Source of the DNA: Malus domestica
Taxonomy: Eukaryota > Streptophyta > Magnoliopsida > Rosales > Rosaceae
Length of the DNA stretch: 64,000 bases
Assembly: GCF_042453785.1 (NCBI RefSeq)
Contig: NC_091669.1
Span: forward strand, 13,995,001-14,059,000
Direction of reading: 5' to 3'
Part shown: positions 1-11,386 of the stretch, piece by piece
Layout of the letters: the number at the start of each line of letters is the position of its first letter
Numbering within the stretch: the first letter of the stretch is position 1
Translations under genes and position numbers: made by a program
The notes under the pieces: generated by a model
What the model was told of the DNA's origin: nothing
Databases searched by the model: none
What the model saw: only the letters and a program-made list of their open reading frames with translations

Positions 1-638
1 TTTTGCCCTCATACAGTTGCCATGGATGGATATCTTTAAAATCTAACAATAGGGGAAAATTAGCCATTTATATAAGTTTAAGGAGTAATCAGCTAAAATT
101 AAAGTTTAGATGGAAAATTGACAGCTCTATACAAGTTCAGAAAGTAAATCGACAAATATGTCATAATGTTATCACCCCGTAGAGTTGCCAAATTTTCAAT
201 TTAGGTCTCCTAAAGTGATAAGTTTTGCTCAATTATTAGTTTGAACCAAAGAGGATTTGGATTGGCTGAATTGTTAGAATAGTATCCCAAATATGATTAG
301 CATGGAATTACGTTGCTCCCCACTTTATTTGTAATAGTTGAACTATTGAAAAAATTAATGTATGTAATTGAAACACCACGTGACATGTCGATTTTGTGTT
401 ACCAACTCACCCAAGTTATACTTCATTGGGTGTAATTTAGAATTATTATTATAAAGAACTTTAACGAAAAACTCATGGTATTGTTCACTTTAATGAATGA
501 ACATACATAATTATTAACAACGCCGCATTAGGGCCAATGTATGCAGTTGCCCCTACCCTTTTATTGCTACACACAAAATTGCTCAGTTTTTTTTAGAGTG
601 GTGTTATCCACACACATAACTTTACTACCATTCTTTTA
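1..638. other. Intergenic DNA, no gene seen
   Basis: AT-rich sequence with stops in all frames. The only recognisable item is a fragment at about 455-500 that matches one end of the MITE family seen at 2009-2148 and 57554-57702 (motifs TTTAACGAAAAACTC and TTCACTTTAATGAA). No gene is supported. Confidence 0.5.
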
Positions 639-1563
639 GGCGCGTTTACTAATCCGTAATCAAATTGAGAGGAATTGAATTGAAGAGGAATTAGATTGAG
701 GAGGAATTGAAATGAGGTGGAATCAGAATCATATTCATGTTGAAGTTGTTTACTAAATCTGTCTGGAATCGGAGTAGGAATGATGTTGAATCCATATAAG
801 TTGTTTACTAATTCACTTCAATTGGAACGAAAACTCGGTTGATTACTATATTGCCCTTACATAAATAAATTATTTCCATACTAATTAATTAAATTTATAT
901 AATAAAATTCATCTATATAAAAATATATAAATAAGTTTTATTTATTTATTAAAAGATGGCAGGAATGATATCCATATAAATTGTTTACTAATTCACTTCA
1001 ATCGGAATGAAAACTAGGTTGATTACTAAATTGCCCTTACATAAATAAATTATTTTCATACTAATTAATTGAATTAAAATTTTATAATAAAATTCATCTA
1101 TATAAAAATATGGGAAAATTTGAAAATTTGAAATAGGTCCAATTTTATTGGCCTACTTTTGAAATAGGTCCAATTTTTAGTGACTTTTGGCTTTTGAAAT
1201 AAATCCAATTTCTAGTTACTTTGGACTCATATGAAAATACCCCTAAAAATATATAAATAGGTTTTATTTATTTATTAAAAGATGGCATAATGAGTGTCAA
1301 ATGAAGGGCAATATTGGGATAATAAGAAACAAGTGAGGGCATAATTGGTAAATAAACTCCATTCCGGATTCCTCAAGTCACAAGGAACTGAAATACCTCC
1401 CTTATGTAGGGAGTCCAATTCCTCCAAAATTAGGAGTTTGATTCCTAATGCGTGTGGACCTCACATATATTTTGATTCCCCAATATTACGTAAACAAATG
1501 TGTATCACGTAATCAGAATCTAAATCCATAAATTGATTCCGATTATGGGTACGTAAATGTGCC
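639..1563. mobile_element. Non-autonomous TIR DNA transposon with internal duplication
   Basis: The ends are imperfect inverted repeats: the left begins GGCGCGTTTACTAATCCGTA and the reversed right end begins GGCACATTTACGTACCCATA. The body has purine-rich GGAATTGA-type subterminal repeats and no coding capacity. A block of about 180 bp (781-960) is repeated at 961-1286, and the second copy is interrupted by a smaller element. No clean target duplication is visible (TTA at the left, AAT at the right), so the superfamily is open; PIF/Harbinger-like is a guess. Confidence 0.6.
1112..1244. mobile_element. 133-bp MITE nested in the 639-1563 element
   Basis: This stretch is absent from the otherwise matching first copy of the internal duplication (781-960) and is flanked by the 8-bp direct repeat AAAAATAT (1104-1111 and 1245-1252), so it is a clear insertion. 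Inside, the motif TTGAAATAGGTCCAATTTT occurs twice, with a third diverged version. It is non-coding. Confidence 0.7.
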
Positions 1564-2008
1564 AATATTCTCCTTGAGTATGGGTACCCCTGTACCCTAT
1601 ATGTGATAAAACACTGTGAAGAGAAAAGACAACCAGGCAAGGTATGAAGCAAAAGACAACCAGTCAAAATGACGTGTGTGGTTCATCTTGCCCATGGGAA
1701 GAGAAAAATCACAAATTCGCAATAACATACTATCATTTGCATAAATTAGTAATATTTTTGTCCAAGCAACTAAAATAAGACGCGATGTCGAATTCATGAA
1801 TACAATCTTAAACCAAAGAAAGCAACATCTTGCATTGTGGTTGTTAAGCTACTTTAGTCTTTAGAAATGAATTTTTGACTTTTGACTTGAGATTGTTGTA
1901 GGTGTAGTATTTGATATTGACCTCCCACCAATATTTTTTTCAACTTAAATTTGTCTAGCTTTTCTATCACATGAATGTTTTAGGTAACAAGTCTCTCATT
2001 TTTAAAAG
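1564..2008. other. Intergenic DNA, nothing recognised
   Basis: AT-rich, no long ORF with coding character, no repeat structure noted. Confidence 0.4.
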
Positions 2009-2150
2009 AAAACTAACGAAAAGTTCAATTTTTTTTTAAATTTTAATGAAAAAGAATAAATAAAGGTTTAGTGAATAATACCAGGACAAGGTAAAAATGT
2101 GGTTTTTCGTTCAAAGTGAATAGTACCGGAAGTGTTTCGTTAAAACTCTT
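2009..2150. mobile_element. Small MITE
   Basis: The left end AACTAACGAAAAG and the reversed right end GAGTTTTAACGAAAC form imperfect inverted repeats. Internal motifs GTGAATAGTACC and GTGGTTTTTCGTT are shared with the MITE inside the LTR at 57554-57702, so the two are members of one family. Non-coding. Confidence 0.5.
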
Positions 2151-4219
2151 TTTTTTAATGGAATACATTAATACAAGCACAACACATTTTTTTTTCTTTT
2201 ATAAAAAAAATTTAAAAAAAAAAACTAGCTGGTGGGTTAGTCATAACAGTTCATTCTTCTAGAGGCTATGAAAACTCATAGAGACATTTCAATATCTTCC
2301 TAATCATCATGATCGTGTGATTCACAAGTACATCACTCAATTAGTAATGTATTGTATTGTATCGTATCATATTATCATATTGTATTGTATTATAAACGTG
2401 ACTCAAATATATGTTTGAATTGGTCGGTTTGCTTGGCCGCCTTCACGGGTTCTTCATTTTATTTTGATTACACGCATGCATTCTATATTCTTCCAACTAG
2501 TTGAAGCTTCACGCATTCATTATTTTGATTAATTAAGTTGTAACTTTGAATCATTGACCATCTGATTAGTTTCCAAAGCCGCAGCCTCTCCTTCTGGAAT
2601 CTTCAAGCCTCCTCCTTCCAATTCCCAGAAGTCAAAACCCTAACAGGTCCTCCTTGTTGCTTAATCTGCTTACTAGTCAACTTCAACATTCCTGAGCACA
2701 AATGCCATTCCAAATTAAACTTCCTCCATCAAAACCATCAACGATAAAGAAAGCTTGACGATCATAGATAGTGCGTTCTTTATCCACATGCACTCCGAAC
2801 TGATTATTTTCTGATTTGTTACGCACTCGCGTACGAATAACAGCAGGGAGCTTAAAAAGTGTTAATTAAATTCACTAGCCAAGTTTAACCATGGCGTGTA
2901 TGGTTTCCTACAAACCATTTGTGAACTCTGAGATTATGCAGACATTCCAAAGCATATGCTTTACATAGGGGTAAATCTATTTCTTCACATTTCCTGCTGG
3001 TGAAAATGTTCCTAAGACATTACTCTTTACACCCCAGTTAAAATTGTACAACTCTTTCTCTAACAAGACAGACACATAAGTCAACAAGGAGATCTGGTTG
3101 CTGCATGGGGAAAAAAAAATGTGATATCTCTGTCTTTAAAGTGTAGGGAGCGGTAAAGTTCGAGCGTCGTTTGACAGCTATTTTGCTTTTTGTTTCGGTT
3201 TTTATTTTTATTTTTAAAGGTAGAAAGAACGTATATGAAACAAAAACTTGAAAGTGAAAACAAGAACGTATATGAAACAAAAATTTGAAAGTGAAAACAA
3301 CTTAAACTTGTTTTAATCTCACATTTTATGAATCATTCCATATACATCTAAACTAGGGGTAAAGTTTGATCTCGACCAAACAACGTTAAATCAAACTTGT
3401 TTTAAAGTGCATTGATCTCAACCCTTGTTCACTTCATCAGCTCTCCTTTTTCTTATATATTTATCAAATGATCCCCATTTTCCTTTTAGCTTTTTCAGTA
3501 ATATGTAAAGCTTAAGCCCTCAAGCTATCAAATAAAGCCTTGCGGCCCGGTGTCAAACTGGCACGGCCTCTATCATACTGATAGTGATGTACCCCCAACT
3601 TTCTTAAGTAATCTTTAACTTTTTAACCAAAATAGTTTTTGATATTGAAATAACTCTTCATTTTGTTTTCTAACAATGAAGATCAGTAGAAATAGTACCT
3701 GAGTTTGTTCATTGTAAATTATTTTGATCATGCCTTAAAAAATCTGTCAATATCATCATTAAGTGGAGAAGTTGGTTTGAGGAAAATACCTTTAAAAAGG
3801 TGGTCACGTAGTCGTTTGTATGACGATTGATAAAAAGATATTGAGAAACTTTTCACAAAAGACCAAAATGATTTATGGTGAACAAATTCAAGAACCACTT
3901 TTATCGATTTTTATTATTAAGCACTAATAAAGTGATGAGTTATGTCAATTTTTAAGGATCACTTTAAGCTAAAAGGCCGGAAACCTTTTAGATAAGTTTT
4001 AAATTTGTTAACAAAGCGATAAAATTTGGTACTCATTTCTGTGTGTGTTTCTGCTTTTACCAATGGATGACATGAATGGCTATAACTACTGAGCAACAAA
4101 AATCATTTCAGTTCAATTATTATGTCCGTCCCATTTATTTCTTGCTCATGTGTTCACCATTATTGTATTCTAAATGTTAAATTAAAGCCCAAAATCATGG
4201 AAAATTGCAGGACCTAAAT
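2151..4219. other. Intergenic DNA, no gene seen
   Basis: About 2 kb of AT-rich sequence. It holds A/T homopolymer runs near 2180-2225, a degenerate TATTGTATTG-type simple repeat near 2345-2395 and a direct duplication of about 40 bp (AACGTATATGAAACAAAAA, near 3228 and 3265). No ORF shows coding character. Confidence 0.4.
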
Positions 4220-4415
4220 GGAATTGGATCCTCTCATGAGCAGGAGATCAGGATCCTCTTAACCGAGTAAGATGAGCCGTTGGATTAATCCAACGGTTAC
4301 AATTATGATAACTTTTAAAGAGGCTCCCTGTTTGTAGCCGTTGGATTTGATCCAACGGCGTGTGTTATTGGATCAAGATGATCCTAATCTCCTGCTCAGG
4401 AGAGGATCCAATTTC
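4220..4415. mobile_element. MULE-like MITE with 9-bp target duplication
   Basis: A 196-bp element with inverted repeats of about 35 bp (left GAATTGGATCCTCTCATGAG; right reversed AAATTGGATCCTCTCCTGAG). It is flanked by the 9-bp direct repeat GACCTAAAT (4211-4219 and 4416-4424). A 9-bp duplication and long TIRs are typical of Mutator-like elements. The interior repeats CCGTTGGAT in both orientations. Non-coding. Confidence 0.8.
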
Positions 4416-4541
4416 GACCTAAATTGGAGGAGAGCTCATATAATATTGCTTCCAATGTTGAGTTTTTGATACTAAGATTATAGCTCAAGTAGTTAAAAAT
4501 TACATCAAAGAAAGATATAGATCTCAGTGAAATCGTAAAAA

Positions 4542-4663
4542 CAACAACCTATAATAGTAAAAGGTAGCCGATTTTCATGCCTCCTATTTAGTCTTACACA
4601 TTCAACAACCTATAATAGTAAAAGGTAGCCGATTTTCACGCCTCCTATTTAGTCTTACACATG
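4542..4663. repeat. 61-bp tandem duplication
   Basis: Two nearly identical head-to-tail copies (4542-4602 and 4603-4663), each starting CAACAACCTATAATAGTAAA. They differ at very few positions, which points to a recent duplication. Confidence 0.85.
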
Positions 4664-5536
4664 TCTTTCGTATTTCTAGTCATTAGATTGAATAAATCAA
4701 ACGAGAACAAACAGACATGATTAAATAAAGCGTGTAAGAGGAGAAAAAACAGAGTTTGTTTTATCATATCTGGTACTAAAGTCTAGCATAACTCGTATTC
4801 GAGCTCACATAGCCGAAAACAATCAAAACCTTAAATCATAACTACCACCAAGAATCAAAGCCGCTCGACCATATGATTCATACCGCATCTAGTAAAAAAA
4901 ATCTGTTAGAACTAATGAGGGGAATTTTATATAGAAAAACTTAAGTGTACCCAAAAAAATTTGTTAACGGTTCAGATCAGTGCAGGGATTCCATCTGGGA
5001 GTTCACATCACTTTGTTACATGCATGAGTGCATAATGTATTGACAAACTTTTATAAACAAATTAAGCACATATTATACCAGTCATGACAAGCTAAACTGC
5101 ATCCTGCAACTTACCCAAGAACAATGCGAGTTTGCTCTTTTATCTCGTACTTAAACACCATTTAAGACGATTAATTAGTTATTTAATTTAACGATATTTC
5201 TCTTTTTAATGTTAAAAGAGATCGCCGCTCGTTACTTAACTTAAACAAAAGCATAACCTACAACGAAAGAGAAAAAAGAGGGAACAAAGTTGAAAAATAT
5301 TTTACTACGACATCAAAAGCAGCTGGGAATCAGCGAACTTTACGGATTAGAGATTAGGGTTTAGGTGTAATTAGTTGCTTTGAGATTTGCTTTAAGACTT
5401 AGAACAGTGCTTGAAAACAGAACATAACATAAATCATGTGACCCCACACCTGTATTTTTTACCGATAATCTAATAATTCAAAAAATAGACACGTGTTGAC
5501 ATTTGAATTGAAAATGTACTGGTGTAGTGTATACTC
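4664..5536. other. Intergenic DNA, nothing recognised
   Basis: AT-rich sequence up to the target duplication of the Harbinger element. No gene or structured repeat is supported. Confidence 0.4.
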
Positions 5537-5727
5537 TAAGGGCACGTTTGTTTGACAGGATTAGCAAGGTTTGGACTGGACTAGACTATAGTCCTGTGTT
5601 TGGTGTGCAACCGGATTAGCTTGAATGGGCTTAGGTGGGACTCGCTCGGATTACACGCCTCCTTACGAGTTCTTAACGAAGAACCCCAATTTTGGGTTGA
5701 CTCGTAAGCCCGGAGAGAAAACCGCGA

Positions 5728-5796
5728 GGATCCCCAACGTCCTGCTCGTCCTCATCTCTGCGAGGATCCCCAACGTCCCTCGTCCTGCTCGTCGCT
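5728..5796. repeat. Short GC-rich direct duplication in the Harbinger 5' region
   Basis: The phrase GCGAGGATCCCCAACGTCC occurs twice in about 35 bp steps inside a CG-rich leader (about 5640-5880) that contrasts with the AT-rich surroundings. Confidence 0.6.
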
Positions 5797-6039
5797 CGTC
5801 GTCGACCTTGCCCTGCTTCCTCGTCGTCGTCCTCTTCACCCTCATCTCTGCGTCTTCTCGCCCTCATCTGGTCGGAGACAGTCTGGTAAGCTTCAAATCT
5901 TCGATTGATTTCGTCGAATTGAGATTAGAATTTGGGGTTTTCATATTTTTAGTTCAAATTGAGATTAGAATTTTGGGTTTTCGTATTTCAACTTTTCTGG
6001 TAAACTTCAAAATCAATTTTTAGGTCAAACTGAGATTAG

Positions 6040-7640
6040 AATCTGTGTGTGTAATCTCTGTGTGTGTCTGTGTGTGTGTGCGTGTGTGTGTATACTATGT
6101 GTGTGTGTACTCTGGTTTGTCTGTGTGTGTGTGTGTATACTCTCTGTGTGCGTGTAATCTCTGTTTGTGTATACTCTGTGTGTGTGTGTGTGTAATCTGT
6201 GTGTGTAAGTGTAATATGTGTGTGTATGTAATCTGTGTGTGTATACTCTGTGTGTGTGTGTGTGTAATCTGTGTGTGTATGTAATCTCTCTCTCTCTCTC
6301 TCTGTAATCTCTCTGTGTGTGTGTGTGTAATCTTTGTGTGTGTGTGTGTGTGTATGTATGTAATCTCTCTCTCTCTCTGTGTAATCTCTGTGTGTGTGTG
6401 TGTGTAATCTTTGTGTGTGTAAGTGTAATATGTGTGTGTGTATGTGTGTGTATGTAATATGTGTGTGTGTAAGTGTAATATGTGTGTGTGTGTGTTTGTG
6501 TAGTGTGTGTGTGTATTGTGTGTGTGGGTGTGTGTGTGTGTGGGTGTGTGTGTTTGTGTATTGTGTCCGTGTGTGTGTGTGTGTTTGTGTAGTGTGTGTG
6601 TGTATTGTGTGTGTGTGTGTGTGTGTGTGTTTGTGTATTGTGGCCGTGTGTGTGTGTGTATTGTGTGTGTGTGTGTGTGTCCGTGTAGTGTGTGTGTGTA
6701 TTGTGTGTAAGTTTGAACCAACTTAAGTTGTACAATTTGATTATGTATGCAGTGTATGTATGTATGCAGGGTGTGTGTGAGTGTATGTCAGTGTGTGAGA
6801 GTGTGTATGTCCGTGTAAGTGCAGTGTGTGCATCTGACCAGTGTGTGTGTGTGTGTGTGTATGTATGCCGTGTGTGTGTGTGTATGTATGCAGTGTGTGT
6901 GTGTGTGTGTATGTATGCAGTGTGTGTGTGTGTGTATGTATGTATGTAATCTCTCTCTCTCTCTGTGTAATCTGTGTGTGTGTGTGTGTAATCTTTGTGT
7001 GTGTAAGTGTAATATGTGTGTGTGTGTGTATGTAATATGTGTGTGTGTAAGTGTAATATGTGTGTGTGTGTGTGTTTGTGTAGTGTGTGTGTGTATTGTG
7101 TGTGTGGGTGTGTGTGGGTGTGTGTGTTTGTGTATTGTGTCCGTGTGTGTGTGTGTGTGTGTATTGTGTGTGTGTGTGTGTTTTTGTAGTGTGTGTGTGT
7201 GTGTGTTTGTGTATTGTGGCCGTGTGTGTGTGTGTATTGTGTGTGTGTGTGTGTGTGTCCGTTTAGTGTGTGTGTATTGTGTGTAAGTTTGAACCAACTT
7301 AAGTTGTACAATTTGATTATGTATGCAGTGTATGTATGTATGCAGGGTGTGTGTGAGTGTATGTCAGTGTGTGAGAGTGTGTATGTCCGTGTGAGTGCAG
7401 TGTGTGCATCTGACCAGTGTGTGTGTGTGTGTATGTATGCCGTGTGTGTGTGTGTATGTATGCAGTGTGTGTGTGTGTGTGTGTATGCAGTTTGTGTGTG
7501 TGAGTGTATGTCCGTGTGTGAGTGTGAGTATGTCCATGTGTGTGTGTTAGTGTGAGTGTGAGTGTGAGTATGAGTATGTATGTGTATTTTGCACATTTGT
7601 CCATGAGTGTGTGTGTGTGTACTTGGTTTATAACCATGAT
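6040..7640. repeat. TG-rich microsatellite block with internal 576-bp duplication
   Basis: About 1.6 kb of (TG)n mixed with TGTA, TGTGTAATCT and (TC)n runs. A unique anchor, GTTTGAACCAACTTAAGTTG, occurs at 6711 and again at 7287, and the following 130 bp also match. A unit of 576 bp has therefore been duplicated as a block. Long open frames here, such as a His/Thr-rich one on the minus strand, are by-products of the repeat and are not genes. Confidence 0.9.
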
Positions 7641-7870
7641 ATTACAATGTGAATGTTTTGTATTGTGAGGGGTTGATGCTGAATTGCAATTTTTTGTGGT
7701 TGTTGGTTGCAGAGAAGAGGAACATAAACGGAAGGCTAAGGCTAAGGCTACTGCATTACAGGTGTCCTTTTAATTTCCCTCTTCACATGCAATGCCTAGC
7801 AATGATAGCAATCCTCATACTAGTGTTCTTAGACACATGTTTATAGATGTATAAGAGTAGAACATTTTGA

Positions 7871-8030
7871 ATATGATGCCTCGGGTTAATGATAACTTTT
7901 TTTTTTCAACGCCACCTGTATATTTGTTGCCTCGGGTTAATGATAACTTTTTTTTTTCAACGCCACCTGTATATTTGTTGCCTCAGGTTAATGATAACTT
8001 TTTTTTTTCCAACACCACCCGTATATTTGA
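7871..8030 (+). repeat. Three 51-bp tandem repeats
   Basis: Copies start near 7878, 7929 and 7980 around the motif GCCTCGGGTTAATGATAAC plus a T run. The unit is 51 bp, so it stays in frame in a short open frame (7867-8085). That frame has no known domain and lies in the leader of the transposase gene. Confidence 0.8.
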
Positions 8031-8182
8031 TGCCTCGGATTGTGACTTCGCTAGTTACTTTGATCTAGTTCATTTCGTATCATAATCACTTCATTTCCAT
8101 CACCCTTAATAACAGTAAATATTACATATATAATGTCCTTAATTTGTTTTTTGTTTTTTGTTTTTTTTTTGTTTGGATAGAT

Positions 8183-9537
8183 ATGGATCGAAGGAAGCTT
8201 TTATTGATCTTATTGTTAGAGATGTCTTATTTGGAGACAATTTGCATTTGTACGATGCTTGTGTTGATGATGCTACGTGACAAACAGAGACATGTTGAAC
8301 GACCCACATTGACTAACCGTTCACTTATTAGACGAGAGATTAGTTTGTGTTATCTGAATGGTATAATAAGGAATACTGATACTGAATGTGTCAACGAATT
8401 GAGAATAGATAGAAGGACTTTTGACATATTATGTGACTTACTTCGTCAAGATGGGAGGGTAAAAACTGATGGTTTGGTGTCTGTAGAGGAGCAGGTGTGT
8501 ATGACTTTATAAATATTAGCACATCATACTAAGAATCGTAGTGTTGGCGGAAGATTTTATAGGTCGGGAGAGACTATAAGTAGGTATTTCAATAGCGTAT
8601 TGCAAGGAATTTTGCGATTACAAGGTATCCTACTAAAAGTCCCTCAGCCTGTGCCTATTGATTCTACAGATCCTAGGTGGGGATGTTTTAAGGTATGATG
8701 AGAATTTTTTTTCATTTTCCCTAAGCTTTAACTCTTCATTCCCTTTGTATAAATTAACAAAAACTTTTTTTTTTTTTTTTTTTTTTAAGAATTGCTTGGG
8801 AGCATTGGATGGAACACACATTGATGTGCATGTACCTGAAATTGACAAACCAAGATACCGAACAAGAAAGGGTCGAGTCGCAACTAATGTGTTAGGTGTG
8901 TGTTCAGGAGATATGCAGTTCATATATGTGTTTCCGGGGTGGGAGGGTTCCGCATCAGACTCTAGAGTGCTACATGATGCAATTACTAGGCCTAATGGTT
9001 TTAAGGTACCAGCGGGTAAGACTATTACTTAGTCTCAACTTTGTAAGTTAGGTCTAGTTCTGTTTGTCAACTACAAAACACTAATAAGGTCTGTTTTTTT
9101 TTTCATTCGGTTATTATTACCTTGTAGATGGTGGTTATACAAATGGTGAAGGATTCCTTGCACCCTATAGAGGAATACCTTATCATTTATCTGAATGGGA
9201 GGGAAGAATACCTTCTAATAAGGAAGAATATTTTAACATGAAGCATTCTAAGGCAAGGAATGTAATTGAACGCTGTTTTGGCTTGCTAAAAGGAAGGTGG
9301 TCGATACTAAGGAGTCCATCTTTCTATCCGATAAGGACACAAGGTCGAATAATTACCGCTTGTTGCCTACTACACAATCTTATTAGGCAAGAGATGTCTG
9401 TAGATCCAATGGAGAATTTGCCAATAATAGAAGATGGACAAAATACAGAAGAAGGTGAATATGTTGGTAGTGTTCAAACATCTGACCAGTGGACTACAAA
9501 GAGGAATGACATGGCTCAGGAAATGTATAACGAGTAG
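8183..9537 (+). pseudogene. PIF/Harbinger DDE transposase, one premature stop
   Basis: Three exons, 8183-8692, 8790-9015 and 9128-9537, joined by GT-AG introns, give a frame of 382 codons including the final stop. Harbinger transposases cut and paste the element using a DDE catalytic triad. The sequence shows the first Asp in the motif LDGTHIDV, the second in EGSASDSRV and the Glu in ARNVIERCFG. The C-terminal RCFGLLKGRW and CCLLHN blocks are also typical of the family. The reading frame is open except for one TAA at 8510-8512 (after VCMTL, before ILAHHTKNR), where family members usually have a sense codon. Start chosen at the first Met after a likely splice acceptor at 8180. The only visible lesion is this stop, so the copy was inactivated recently. 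Confidence 0.88.
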
Positions 9538-9747
9538 AGAGCAATTAGGAACCAGCAACCGAACTAGCTATATGTGTTAATGATAACATTTTATTTTAGT
9601 ATTCCTTTTTATCATGCATTTGTTAGATATTAGCACAATGATTGGATGATATGCAAATTAATTGGATATTATGCAAGTTGATTGGATATTATGCAAATTG
9701 ATTATTTGTATGGTATTTTCCTTCATTAAAATATTTTTTGTTTAGGT

Positions 9748-10739
9748 ATGGATAACGAAAATATTTTGAATGCTACTCAAGAGCCAAAAGGAAGAAGGCG
9801 TAAATGGGAAGCATTTGAGGAAGAAGTATTACTAGGAGTTCTTGAGGATTTTGTTGCTCGGAAGCAACGGTGTGACACCGGTGCTTTCAAACAAGGTACT
9901 TTGGTTGAAATAGCAAAAGCTGTCAATGTTTTATGTCCTCATTCAAATATAAAGGCAAATCCACATATTGAGTCCAAGTTGAAGAAATGGAAAAAAACAT
10001 ATAGTATGGTCGTTGACATGATAAACACAAGTGGATTTGCATGGAATGATGTCAAAAAGTGCGTTGAAGTTGACAGTGATGACTCATGGCAAACTTATGT
10101 GCAGGTTCATATCCTATTTTATTTATACATTAGTTATATTATTGCTGCTATATTTGTTACGCATGCTAAATTTTAGTTTTGCTATGTTGATATAATCTTA
10201 GAGAAATAAAGAAGCCGATGGATGGAGAAGCAAACCTTTTCCACTGTTTGATAGATTTGCATATATATTTGGAAAAGATCGGGCTACGGGTAATGTAGCC
10301 AAAACCCCTGCTCAAATTGTGGAGGAACAAAGTCATGATCATGTTGGTGAAAGTGATGTTGGAGGTGAAAATTTTGTTTCTTCAATGAACCAACAAAGCC
10401 AACAAAGCACCCCATCTGAAAATAGCCAAAGAAAGAGGAAAAGAGCTGTGGGAAGTTCAAGTGATGGAACCGAGGCAATTATCAGTGGACTGAAAGATTT
10501 TTTATGTTGAAAGTGGGAAGAGGATGCAAATGGTAACTGAAGCTTTAGTTCAAGGTACTGCAGATCATACTGACATAGCTAATGAACTTGAAGCAATGGG
10601 TCTCTCTCCTATGGATCAAATTGATGCATTGTCTCTTATTTTGGATAAACCAAAAAATGTGGGAGTGTTCAGGGCAATCAAACCGGAACTCAAGAAAGTG
10701 TTCGTCCAAAGGTTTTTAAGCGACAACGCAAGCGGATGA
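9748..10739 (+). pseudogene. Harbinger ORF2, Myb/SANT-like DNA-binding protein, 1-nt frameshift
   Basis: Exon 1 (9748-10104, 119 codons) and exon 2 (10202-10739) are joined by a GT-AG intron in phase 0. The N-terminal part (RRRKWEAFEEEVLLGVLEDF, then a Lys/Trp-rich segment around KLKKWKKTY) fits the Myb/SANT-like domain of plant Harbinger ORF2 proteins, which help the transposase bind the element ends and enter the nucleus. A basic KRKRAVG stretch could be a nuclear signal. Near 10496-10503 a T run has one base too many: the frame stops at TGA 10508-10510, while the next frame continues at once with a normal C-terminus to the TGA at 10737-10739. Confidence 0.85.
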
Positions 10740-11386
10740 GGATTTTGGCTAATGTTAACATGGATGTATTTTATTAATGTTAACATGGATGTATTTTATT
10801 AATCATACAATCTTATGTTATGGCTTATAACTTAGCTTTGCACTAGTATTTTGGCTTATGTTAACTAGCCATTTTGTAAATTATGGAGATCTATTTTGGC
10901 TAATGTTAACTAATGTTAACTAGGATTTTCTAAATTATGGAGATCTTCTTATGTACTTGTATTTGTTGAAGTTGCATGTTTTGGGCACTATTATTTTTCT
11001 TCTGTTGGGTGATAGAGTTTAAACCAAGCTACATTTGCAAATTAAACCCAATTCTATTAGCAGGTAATAGAAACAAAACAATTGTCAATTTTTTTTTAAG
11101 ATTCATAATATACATGGCAAAAATATGCTCCAATTAACCCATATCATGAGATTTGTAGCATTACTCTATTACACAATGGCAAAAATTTGTAATCCTAGTC
11201 TAAGCAAACACAAATCTGGTGAACAATACTGTTTTTCTTATCCTGCTTCTTAGTCCGACATTACACTAAACGCTTCACTAAGTTAGTCCAGTTTAGTCCA
11301 GTCTAAGCCAGTCCAGCTTAGTCCCAACAGCTAGTCTAGTCCGAGACAGTCCGGCGCAACAAACGCACCCTAAGCGCTTTATAATA

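Larger units (their letters stand above)
5540..11370 (+). mobile_element. Complete PIF/Harbinger DNA transposon (5.8 kb)
   Basis: The left end GGGCACGTTTGTTTGACAGG and the reversed right end GGGTGCGTTTGTTGCGCCGG form the terminal inverted repeats. They are flanked by the 3-bp duplication TAA (5537-5539 and 11371-11373), the hallmark of PIF/Harbinger. Subterminal repeats of the GACTGGACTAG type occur at both ends. The element carries the two genes expected of the superfamily, a DDE transposase (8183-9537) and a Myb/SANT-like protein (9748-10739), both on the + strand. The 5' part (about 6040-7640) has been inflated by a TG-rich microsatellite. Each gene has one disabling change, so this copy is probably not autonomous now. 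Confidence 0.93.

Noticed and set aside
5625-6023. Open frame in the GC-rich leader of the Harbinger element
   Set aside because: Short, contains a direct duplication, and no transposase-like sequence; treated as leader DNA.
6025-7596. A 523-codon minus-strand open frame rich in His and Thr
   Set aside because: It is the translation of a (CA)n/(TG)n microsatellite; several frames on both strands are open for the same reason. No domain.
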